Positions 1 to 5,126 of a stretch of 6,486 nucleotides of DNA are shown here, in pieces (the stretch's first letter is position 1; every line of letters begins with the position of its first letter). The notes under the pieces were generated by a model that saw only the letters and a list, made by a program, of their open reading frames with translations, made no database searches and was not told the origin of the DNA. Source of the stretch: Maritimibacter sp. (lineage in GTDB: Bacteria > Pseudomonadota > Alphaproteobacteria > Rhodobacterales > Rhodobacteraceae). Where the stretch lies: the NCBI GenBank assembly GCA_003520545.1, contig DOUP01000236.1:1-6486 (forward strand), written 5' to 3'. Made by a program: the position numbers and the translations under genes.

Positions 1-1
1 C

Positions 2-742
2 AACGGCGGGTCCATCGGGATCGGTTTCGCCATGGCGTCGAACGTCGTCTCCAAGGTCGTCGATCAGTTGCAGGAGTTCGGTGAAACACGTCGCGGCTGG
101 CTTGGCGTCCGCATCCAGGACGTGACCGAGGATGTGGCCGAGGCCATGGGGCTGGACAATACCAAGGGGGCGCTGGTGACGGATGTGCCGGAAGGCCCCG
201 CGAAGGAAGCCGGGATGCTCTCGGGCGACCTGATCCTGAGCTTCGCCGGTGAATCGGTCGAGAACACCCGCGAATTGGTGCGGATTGTCGGCAACTCCGG
301 CGTGGGCGAAACCGTGCGCGTGGTGGTCCTGCGGGACGGCCAGACCAAGACGCTTCGCGTGACGCTGGGACGCCGCGAGGATGCGCTGGCCAATGACGAA
401 AGCGACGAGAGCGCCCCGGACGACGTGACGCCGGAAGCGACGGAGAAAACCATTCTTGGCCTGACATTGTCGGAGATGACTGATGAGCTTCGCGCCGAGC
501 TTGGGCTGGATGCGGGGACCGAAGGCCTGGTCGTCTTGGACGTGGATGCCGCATCGGTGGCCGCCGAGAAGGGGCTTGCCCCCGGGGACGTGATTACCGA
601 AGCGGGCCAGGAACGGCTCAGCACCATTGCCGATCTGGAAGACCGGATCGAAGCGACACGGGACGGCGGGCGCCAATCGCTCCTGCTTCCGGTGCGGCGT
701 GGCGGTGATCCGCGCTTCGTGGCGCTGCCCGTCGAAGACTGA
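2..742 (+). CDS. degP: DegP/HtrA (Do)-family periplasmic serine protease, C-terminal part (5' end outside window)
   Basis: The reading frame is open from the first bases. It begins with the GGSIGIGFAMAS segment that closes the trypsin-like domain in Do proteases, so the catalytic His-Asp-Ser part lies upstream of the window. The visible 246 residues carry two PDZ domains. PDZ1 is about residues 31-123 of the fragment, opening with RRGWLGVRIQ and containing the GxLSGDLIL core. PDZ2 is about 150-243, opening with ILGLTLSEMT and containing GLAPGDVI. An acidic linker (about 124-149) joins them. In this family the PDZ domains bind exposed C-termini of misfolded envelope proteins and control oligomer assembly. 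An internal ATG at base 32 is not the start. The gene ends just before tandem terminators. Paralogues (DegP, DegQ, MucD) cannot be told apart from this half, so the symbol is approximate; the family assignment is firm. Confidence 0.93.
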   Translation, partial: NGGSIGIGFAMASNVVSKVVDQLQEFGETRRGWLGVRIQDVTEDVAEAMGLDNTKGALVTDVPEGPAKEAGMLSGDLILSFAGESVENTRELVRIVGNSGVGETVRVVVLRDGQTKTLRVTLGRREDALANDESDESAPDDVTPEATEKTILGLTLSEMTDELRAELGLDAGTEGLVVLDVDAASVAAEKGLAPGDVITEAGQERLSTIADLEDRIEATRDGGRQSLLLPVRRGGDPRFVALPVED

Positions 743-749
743 CGAAACG

Positions 750-776
750 AAAAAAGCCCCGCGAAAGCGGGGCTTT
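750..776 (-). terminator. Intrinsic terminator of the DUF1127 gene (minus strand)
   Basis: A perfect 10-base-pair stem (753-762 with 767-776) closes a GAAA/TTTC tetraloop. Read on the minus strand, the stem is followed by six T residues (complement of 750-755), the classic rho-independent layout, about 47 bases past the DUF1127 stop codon. On the plus strand only three T residues follow the stem, so it is a weaker terminator for the protease transcript. Confidence 0.85.
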
Positions 777-782
777 GATCCG

Positions 783-807
783 GGGCTGCCTGCGGGCGGC
801 CCTTTTT
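783..807 (+). terminator. Intrinsic terminator of the protease gene (plus strand)
   Basis: The stem 783-790 pairs with 795-802 (eight pairs, one of them G-U) around a TGCG loop and is followed by five T residues (803-807). It lies 41 bases past the protease stop codon, immediately after the hairpin that serves the opposite strand. The pair therefore isolates two convergent transcripts. Confidence 0.75.
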
Positions 808-822
808 CGTGCGGGCGGGGGG

Positions 823-1014
823 TTAGCCCCGGCCCAGGACATCACCCCGGTGAACGCCGATGTCGTCCAGCTGGCTGTCGGACAGGCGACCCAGCATGGT
901 GCTCGTGCGGCGGCTCAGGTTGCGGCGCTCGATGTTGGTGATGAGATCGGTGACGAACCGAACAGCACGCGACGCGTGTCCGGCGATTTCGATGGCGATG
1001 GTGTCGTTGGCCAT
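823..1014 (-). CDS. DUF1127 (YjiS-like) small arginine-rich protein, 63 aa
   Basis: The 63-residue product starts MANDTIAIEI. It ends in the DUF1127/YjiS-like signature: an arginine-rich helix (ERRNLSRRTSTMLGRL, about 36-51) followed by LSDSQLDDIGVHRGDV (about 44-60), matching the family pattern L-S-D-x-x-L-x-D-I-G-x-x-R-x-D. The ATG at 1014 is chosen because AAGGAG sits 7 bases upstream; a longer frame starting at 1125 has no such site and adds residues atypical of the family. DUF1127 proteins are short and basic, and members studied in Rhodobacter and Agrobacterium have been linked to RNA turnover and stress or nutrient responses. Any such role here is inferred. The gene is monocistronic: its own terminator lies downstream and a long AT-richer leader upstream with an FNR-like box. 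Family assignment is confident, function open. Confidence 0.88.
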   Translation of the reverse strand: MANDTIAIEIAGHASRAVRFVTDLITNIERRNLSRRTSTMLGRLSDSQLDDIGVHRGDVLGRG

Positions 1015-1021
1015 TTGCGTG

Positions 1022-1027
1022 CTCCTT
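1022..1027 (-). promoter_or_regulatory. Ribosome binding site deciding the DUF1127 start
   Basis: The minus strand reads AAGGAG, 7 bases before the ATG at 1014. This strong Shine-Dalgarno match supports the 63-residue start over the upstream in-frame ATG at 1125. Confidence 0.8.
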
Positions 1028-1045
1028 GCAAAAAAAATGGGCGTT

Positions 1046-1059
1046 TTGATAACGATCGA
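1046..1059. promoter_or_regulatory. FNR/FnrL-like box upstream of the DUF1127 gene
   Basis: The site reads TTGAT-AACG-ATCGA, matching nine of the ten specified bases of the FNR/FnrL consensus TTGAT-N4-ATCAA. Its centre lies about 38 bases upstream of the DUF1127 ATG. That is close enough to overlap the promoter or the untranslated leader, so if it is used the effect could be repression rather than activation. It is a single match in an AT-richer region and could be chance. Confidence 0.3.
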
Positions 1060-1276
1060 TTTTCGGCAGATAGCGATGGCCATGGCGTTGCACAATTGCA
1101 AAAAATGCATGGCTCCCGTGTCCAAAACGCAATAATTCGTCGCGTCGAACCTATTATTATGCGGCTGTTAATCTTCGCCGCCTTCGGGTGTCGGGAAGTG
1201 GTATTTGAGAGTAGCTTTTACGCAGCGATCCTTAGGAGATGCTTTATCGGTGCGATGTGATTTTTTTATTTCTCCT

Positions 1277-1304
1277 TTGAGATGTTCGCGTTTCGTGCTA
1301 CTTC
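1277..1304 (+). promoter_or_regulatory. Possible ruvC promoter with an SOS (LexA)-like operator
   Basis: A -35-like TTGAGA (1277-1282) is followed after 16 bases by a weak -10-like TACTTC (1299-1304). Between them lies GTTC-N7-GTGC (1284-1298), one base away from the alphaproteobacterial LexA site GTTC-N7-GTTC. An operator between -35 and -10, about 37 bases before the ruvC ATG, would fit SOS control, which is common for ruv genes. The -10 match is poor and the operator half-site imperfect, so this is a suggestion only. Confidence 0.3.
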
Positions 1305-1334
1305 GTCCCGAAACGAGAACAAAAGGGCAGTGGG

Positions 1335-1871
1335 ATGCGAATATTGGGCATCGACCCGGGGCTTCGGAACCTTGGTTGGGGCGTGATCGACGCCGAAGGC
1401 AACCGGATGAGCCATGTGGCCAACGGCGTGTGCCATGGCACCGGGGAGACGCTGGCCGAGCGACTTCTGGCGCTTCATTCTGCGCTCACGGCCGTCTTGG
1501 CCATGTATCTCCCCGATCAGGCAGCCATCGAACAGACCTTCGTGAACAAGGACGGGGCGGGCACGCTGAAACTCGGCCAGGCGCGCGGCGTTGCCATGCT
1601 GGTGCCCGCGCAGGCGGGGTTGCCCATCGGGGAATACGCGCCGAACCAGATCAAGAAAACCGTGGTCGGTGTCGGCCATGCGGACAAGAAGCAGGTGGAC
1701 CACATGGTGCGCCTTCAGCTTCCCGGCGCGAAGGTGGAAAGCCCGGATGCGGCGGACGCGCTGGCGATTGCGCTGTGTCACGCCTACCTCGGACGCGCGG
1801 GTGACAAGCTGGCCCATGCCGTGGGCCGCGCCATGGTCGCGCCTTCGACGGTGAAGCGAGGCGTGGCATGA
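1335..1871 (+). CDS. ruvC: Crossover junction endodeoxyribonuclease RuvC
   Basis: RuvC is the dimeric, magnesium-dependent nuclease that cuts Holliday junctions symmetrically after RuvAB has moved them. The 178-residue product has the family's usual length and RNase H-like fold, opening MRILGIDPGLRNLGWG. The four acidic metal ligands are at the E. coli positions: D7, E66 (in AIEQTF), D138 and D141 (in ESPDAADALAIA). F69, needed for junction base stacking, and the basic K107 and K118 are also present, so the enzyme should be active. AAGGG lies about 7 bases before the ATG. The stop codon overlaps the ruvA start (ATGA, four bases), indicating translational coupling. It is the first gene of ruvCAB and follows a region with a possible SOS operator. 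Identification is secure. Confidence 0.98.
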   Translation: MRILGIDPGLRNLGWGVIDAEGNRMSHVANGVCHGTGETLAERLLALHSALTAVLAMYLPDQAAIEQTFVNKDGAGTLKLGQARGVAMLVPAQAGLPIGEYAPNQIKKTVVGVGHADKKQVDHMVRLQLPGAKVESPDAADALAIALCHAYLGRAGDKLAHAVGRAMVAPSTVKRGVA

Positions 1872-2536
1872 TCGGGAAGGTGTCCGGGCGGATCGACTAC
1901 AAGGGCGATGATCACGTGCTGATCGACGTGCGCGGTGTGGGCTACGTGGTGCATGTGTCGGACCGCACGCTCGCGGGGCTTCCGGGGCCGGGCGCGGCGG
2001 TGGCGCTTTATACCGACATGATCGTGCGCGAAGACCTGATGCAGCTTCACGGCTTCACCTCGCTCGTCGAAAAGGAATGGTTTCGCCTGCTCATGGGCGT
2101 GCAGGGTGTGGGGGCCAAGGCCGCGACCGCGATCCTCGGCGCGCTTGGGCCGGACGGCGTGAGCCGCGCCATCGCCTTGGGCGACTGGAATGCGATCAAG
2201 GCTGCCAAGGGCATCGGCCCCAAGACGGCGCAGCGCGTGGTGATGGAGTTGAAGGACAAGGCGCCGACGGTCATGGCGATGGGGGCGGCAACCCCGGTCG
2301 ACACACCCGACGATGTTCTGGTCGAAACCGACACGACGCCTGTTGCGTCGACTCCGAAACCCGCCGCCAAGACGGCAAACAACGCCCAGCAGGAAGCGCT
2401 CTCGGCACTCGGCAATCTTGGTTACCAGCCGGGCGAGGCAGCGAGCGCCGTGGCGACCGCGATGGGCGAGGCACCGGACCTCGACACCTCGGGGCTGATC
2501 CGCGCGGCCTTGAAGCTCTTGGCACCGAAAGGGTAG
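1868..2536 (+). CDS. ruvA: Holliday junction branch migration protein RuvA
   Basis: RuvA forms a tetrameric platform that holds the four-way junction flat and recruits the RuvB motor. The 222-residue protein begins MIGKVSGRID, typical of the N-terminal OB fold (about 1-63). E55 and D56 form the acidic pin that separates strands, at the same numbers as in E. coli. Two helix-hairpin-helix motifs follow: MGVQGVGAKAA (about 76-86) and AKGIGPKTAQR (about 113-123). A long flexible linker rich in Ala, Thr and Pro (about 131-172) makes it somewhat longer than the 203-residue E. coli protein. The C-terminal RuvB-binding domain (about 173-222) contains ALGNLGYQPGEA. GAGG lies 6 bases before the ATG, which overlaps the ruvC stop. 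Identification is secure. Confidence 0.98.
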   Translation: MIGKVSGRIDYKGDDHVLIDVRGVGYVVHVSDRTLAGLPGPGAAVALYTDMIVREDLMQLHGFTSLVEKEWFRLLMGVQGVGAKAATAILGALGPDGVSRAIALGDWNAIKAAKGIGPKTAQRVVMELKDKAPTVMAMGAATPVDTPDDVLVETDTTPVASTPKPAAKTANNAQQEALSALGNLGYQPGEAASAVATAMGEAPDLDTSGLIRAALKLLAPKG

Positions 2537-2585
2537 GGAGGATGGAACGCCGTGCGCCCGCGCAGGCGACATCGCTTGAGGCCAG

Positions 2586-3614
2586 ATGATGGAACCCGAC
2601 CCCACCCTTCGCCCGGAGGCTCAGCCCGAGGATGTGGACCGCGCCCTGCGGCCGCAGACGTTGGGCGATTTCATCGGCCAGGCCGAGGCGCGGGCGAACC
2701 TGCGGGTTTTCATCGAAAGCGCCAAGCGGCGTGGCGAGGCGATGGACCACGCGCTGTTTCACGGCCCGCCGGGGCTGGGCAAGACCACGCTGGCGCAGAT
2801 CATGGCGCGCGAGCTGGGCGTGAACTTCCGCATGACCTCGGGGCCGGTGCTGGCCAAGGCGGGTGATCTGGCCGCGATCCTGACCAACCTGGAATCGCGC
2901 GACGTGCTGTTCATCGACGAAATTCATCGGCTGAACCCGGTGGTGGAGGAAGTGCTCTATCCCGCGATGGAGGATTTCGAGCTGGATCTCGTGATCGGAG
3001 AGGGGCCTGCGGCGCGCACTGTGCGGATCGAGTTGCAGCCTTTCACGCTGGTCGGGGCGACCACGCGGCTCGGGCTTCTGACCTCGCCGCTGCGCGACCG
3101 GTTCGGCATCCCCACGCGCCTGCAATTCTACACGGTCGAGGAGTTGCACCAGATCGTCACCAAGAACGCGATCAAGCTGGGCGCACCCGCTGATGATGAT
3201 GGCGCGCTGGAGATTGCGCGCCGTGCGCGAGGCACGCCCCGGATCGCCGGGCGGCTGCTCCGCCGGGTCGTGGACTTTGCCGTGGTTGACGGTGACGGAA
3301 CCATCACGCGGGCCATCGCGGACATGGCGCTGACCCGGCTTGGGGTCGATCATCTCGGGCTGGACGGGGCGGATCGGCGCTACCTGACCCTGATGGCCGA
3401 GCATTACCAGGGCGGGCCGGTCGGCATCGAAACGCTCGCCGCTGCGCTGTCGGAAAGCCGAGACGCGCTGGAAGAGGTGATCGAGCCGTTCCTTTTGCAG
3501 CAAGGCCTGATCCAGCGCACGCCCCGTGGTCGGATGCTGGGGCAGAAGGCCTGGAGCCATCTTGGCCTGCCCGCGCCCCGAACGCCGGGGCAGGGAACGC
3601 TCTTCGAGGATTGA
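2586..3614 (+). CDS. ruvB: Holliday junction branch migration DNA helicase RuvB
   Basis: RuvB is the hexameric AAA+ motor that pulls DNA through the RuvA-bound junction using ATP. The 342-residue product has Walker A GPPGLGKTT (about 60-68), Walker B LFIDEIHR (108-115), sensor 1 around GATTR (157-161), the arginine finger R170 in TSPLRDRFG, and the sensor 2 region GTPRIAGRLLRR (216-227). The C-terminal winged helix (about 258-335) contains the GGPVGIETLAAAL segment. All key residues are intact and the length is normal. Two consecutive ATG codons (2586 and 2589) are possible starts. GAGG at 2578-2581 is 4 bases from the first and 7 from the second, so a 341-residue form is at least as likely. 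The 49-base gap after ruvA keeps it in the ruvCAB operon. Confidence 0.98.
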   Translation: MMEPDPTLRPEAQPEDVDRALRPQTLGDFIGQAEARANLRVFIESAKRRGEAMDHALFHGPPGLGKTTLAQIMARELGVNFRMTSGPVLAKAGDLAAILTNLESRDVLFIDEIHRLNPVVEEVLYPAMEDFELDLVIGEGPAARTVRIELQPFTLVGATTRLGLLTSPLRDRFGIPTRLQFYTVEELHQIVTKNAIKLGAPADDDGALEIARRARGTPRIAGRLLRRVVDFAVVDGDGTITRAIADMALTRLGVDHLGLDGADRRYLTLMAEHYQGGPVGIETLAAALSESRDALEEVIEPFLLQQGLIQRTPRGRMLGQKAWSHLGLPAPRTPGQGTLFED

Positions 3615-3662
3615 CGGCAGCCCCTGCGCGGCCCACCTATGGGTGAGACACGCGAGGACCAA

Positions 3663-4829
3663 ATGCCCATCAAGAACCGTTTTGCCGAATTGCACGCCGA
3701 GATCACCGAATGGCGCCGCGATATCCATGCCAACCCCGAGTTGATGTTCGACACCCACCGCACCGCAGCGCTGGTGGCCGAGAAGCTGCGCGCCTTCGGG
3801 TGTGACGAGGTGGTGGAGGGGATCGGGCGCACCGGTATCGTGGGCGTGATCCGGGGGCGCGAGACCGCGTCGGGCAAGACCATCGGGCTGCGCGCCGACA
3901 TGGACGCGCTGCCGATCAAGGAAGCCACGGGGCTTGACTATGCCAGCCAGACCGAGGGCAAGATGCACGCCTGCGGGCATGACGGACATACGTCGATGCT
4001 TCTGGGGGCCGCGAAATACCTGTCGGAGACGCGAAATTTCGATGGCACCTGCGTGGTGATCTTCCAGCCTGCCGAAGAAGGCGGCGGCGGCGGGCGCGAG
4101 ATGGTGGAAGACGGGTTGATGGAGCGTTTCGGGATCGAAGAGGTTTTCGGGATGCACAACTGGCCGGGACTGCCGGTGGGTAGTTTCGCGATCCGCGAGG
4201 GCGGCTTTTTTGCCGCGACAGACCAGTTCGATATCACCATCGAAGGCAAGGGCGGTCATGCCGCGAAGCCGCACGAGGGGATCGACCCTTCGGTCGTGGC
4301 GGCCCATATCGTGCTGGCCCTACAAAGCATCGCGAGCCGCAACATCGACCCGGTGCATCCGGTGGTCGTGTCCGTGACAACGATGCAGACCGAGGGCGTG
4401 AGTTACAACGTCATCCCCCAGCGCGTGCACATCAAGGGCACGATCCGCACCCATGACGAACATGTGCGTGAAACGGCGGCGCGGCGGATGCGCGAAATCG
4501 CCGAGCACACGGCGGGGGCCCATGGGGCGCGGGCGGACGTGGAGTATTTCCCCGGCTACCCGGTGATGGTGAACGCGCCCGAGCAGACCGCGTTTGCCGC
4601 CGAGGTGGCCGAGAAGGTGACCGGGCAACCGACACCGGATCACGACCCGATCATGGGCGGCGAAGATTTCGCCTATCTCGCGAATGCCCGTCCGGGGGCC
4701 TATATCCTCGTCGGCAACGGCGACACCGCGCCGGTGCACCACCCGGAATACAACTTCGAGGACGAGGCGATCCCGGCGGGCTGTAGCTGGTGGGCCGAGA
4801 TCGTGGAAAGCCGGATGCCGGTGGCTTGA
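3663..4829 (+). CDS. M20D-family metal-dependent amidohydrolase (hippurate / N-acyl-amino-acid hydrolase type)
   Basis: This cytoplasmic enzyme of the M20D peptidase family (hippurate hydrolase, N-acyl-L-amino-acid and IAA-amino-acid hydrolases) should cleave an acyl group from an amino acid using a two-metal centre; its substrate cannot be read from sequence. In the 388-residue form the landmarks are RADMDALP (77-84), HACGHDGHT (102-110, with metal ligands C104 and H106), QPAEEG (135-140, E138/E139), GMHNWPGLP (163-171, H165) and HHPEYNFEDE (from 359, ligand H359). The dimerisation domain carries GKGGHAAKPH (195-204). No signal peptide is visible. The ATG at 3663 is preferred because GAGGA precedes it and family proteins start MPxKNR; an in-frame ATG at 3639 would add eight residues. 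It lies 48 bases after ruvB and may share its transcript. The family is certain, the substrate unknown. Confidence 0.93.
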   Translation: MPIKNRFAELHAEITEWRRDIHANPELMFDTHRTAALVAEKLRAFGCDEVVEGIGRTGIVGVIRGRETASGKTIGLRADMDALPIKEATGLDYASQTEGKMHACGHDGHTSMLLGAAKYLSETRNFDGTCVVIFQPAEEGGGGGREMVEDGLMERFGIEEVFGMHNWPGLPVGSFAIREGGFFAATDQFDITIEGKGGHAAKPHEGIDPSVVAAHIVLALQSIASRNIDPVHPVVVSVTTMQTEGVSYNVIPQRVHIKGTIRTHDEHVRETAARRMREIAEHTAGAHGARADVEYFPGYPVMVNAPEQTAFAAEVAEKVTGQPTPDHDPIMGGEDFAYLANARPGAYILVGNGDTAPVHHPEYNFEDEAIPAGCSWWAEIVESRMPVA

Positions 4830-4843
4830 GGCTGCCAAAAGGT

Positions 4844-4860
4844 GTGCGGCTGCGCCGCAC
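4844..4860. repeat. 17-base palindrome with TGC loop
   Basis: GTGCGGC-TGC-GCCGCAC is a perfect 7-base stem with a 3-base centre, 14 bases after the amidohydrolase stop. The following GCATTATTATTTG is AT-rich but not a T-run, so it is at best a weak terminator for that gene. Confidence 0.75.
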
Positions 4861-4878
4861 GCATTATTATTTGATTGC

Positions 4879-4920
4879 GTGAGCTTCAGGCTCACCAGGG
4901 TGAGCTTCAGGCTCACCAAA
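4879..4920. repeat. Two tandem 21-base units, each a palindrome
   Basis: The 21-base unit occurs twice head to tail (4879-4899 and 4900-4920) with 19 of 21 bases identical. Each unit holds GTGAGCTTCAGGCTCAC, a hairpin with 7-base arms if one G-U pair is allowed and a TCA loop. The G-U pair forms only in RNA from the plus strand; the opposite strand would have a C-A mismatch. Confidence 0.9.
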
Positions 4921-4936
4921 GCGAAAGTTCTTTCGC
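4921..4936. repeat. 16-base palindrome at the foldback edge
   Basis: GCGAAAG-TT-CTTTCGC has perfect 7-base arms. It directly follows the tandem units and overlaps the first bases of the left foldback arm. The far end of the right arm (5103-5112) repeats its GCGAAAG half. Confidence 0.8.
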
Positions 4937-5112
4937 GTCGCATCCGCCATCGCCTGAGCCTCGGGCTGCCATCCCGTCCGCCGCCGCTCAAGAGTAATAG
5001 CCGTATCCAACGGAGACTGCGTCTCCGCCGGAGCCTCGGCGATTACTCTGGATCGTCGTCGGTCGGGATGGCCGCGCGGTCTCAGGCGACGGCGGCTCCG
5101 AAGCGAAAGATC
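4927..5112. repeat. Large imperfect foldback (inverted repeat) element, about 186 bases
   Basis: The left arm 4927-5003 (77 bases) matches the reverse complement of the right arm 5037-5112 (76 bases) at roughly 80 %. There is one single-base gap, and most of the differences are isolated substitutions. Well-kept blocks include CGCCTGAG, CATCCCG, AGAGTAAT and the GCCG ending. The 33-base centre holds a further hairpin. The structure resembles a small foldback element or two inverted copies of one sequence. No flanking target-site duplication was recognised. Confidence 0.85.
5011..5027. repeat. 17-base palindrome at the foldback apex
   Basis: CGGAGAC-TGC-GTCTCCG is a perfect 7-base stem with the same TGC centre as the hairpin at 4844-4860 but unrelated arms. 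It sits in the short centre between the two foldback arms. Confidence 0.8.
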
Positions 5113-5126
5113 TCGAACGGTGGGGG

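Larger units (their letters stand above)
1015..1334. promoter_or_regulatory. Divergent control region between the DUF1127 gene and ruvC
   Basis: This 320-base gap has no convincing gene on either strand. It is visibly richer in A and T than its surroundings, with A-runs near 1030-1037 and T-runs near 1261-1267. It must carry promoters for both flanking genes. Near the DUF1127 side are an FNR-like palindrome (1046-1059) and an inverted repeat with TTGCA/TGCAA arms (1088-1101). Near the ruvC side are a TTGAGA hexamer, a degenerate LexA-type box and an inverted repeat of CGTTTCG with CGAAACG (1289-1295 and 1309-1315). The central part (about 1110-1270) shows no recognisable RNA gene or repeat. 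Confidence 0.6.
4830..5126. repeat. Palindrome-rich intergenic mosaic between convergent genes
   Basis: This 297-base gap between the amidohydrolase and moaA contains no convincing gene but is almost wholly built of inverted repeats. In order they are a GC-rich hairpin (4844-4860), two tandem copies of a third palindrome (4879-4895, 4900-4916), another hairpin (4921-4936), and a large foldback (arms 4927-5003 and 5037-5112) with its own apex hairpin (5011-5027). Neither flanking gene has a hairpin followed by a good T-run here, so the structures may stand in for terminators or stabilise the 3' ends. The density and mixed sequences suggest accumulated small palindromic elements, and nothing here encodes a transposase. 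Confidence 0.8.

Noticed and set aside
775..1260. A 161-codon plus-strand frame over the DUF1127 gene and the ruvC leader
   Set aside because: It begins inside the terminator stem, runs antisense to the well-supported DUF1127 gene, and shows no domain.
1239..1280. Short frame behind AGGAG in the ruvC leader as a leader peptide
   Set aside because: The ATG abuts AGGAG with no spacing and the 13-codon product shows no attenuation-like composition or following terminator.
1289..1315. Inverted repeat CGTTTCG/CGAAACG before ruvC as a terminator or attenuator
   Set aside because: The 13-base loop and absence of a following T-run make a terminator unlikely; the match may be incidental.
1784..2605. 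A 273-codon minus-strand frame over ruvA
   Set aside because: Antisense shadow of ruvA; low-complexity Arg/His composition and no family motif.
2271..4307. A 678-codon open frame on the minus strand across ruvB and the amidohydrolase
   Set aside because: It lies antisense to two genes whose full catalytic motifs are intact, and its translation is Arg/His/Pro-rich without recognisable domains, typical of shadow frames in GC-rich DNA.
4320..4991. A 223-codon minus-strand frame starting in the palindromic gap
   Set aside because: Mostly antisense to the amidohydrolase; the start region is just the tandem repeat read in another frame.
4844..5112. CRISPR array
   Set aside because: The repeats are only 17-21 bases, two copies with no unique spacers, and no cas genes are present.
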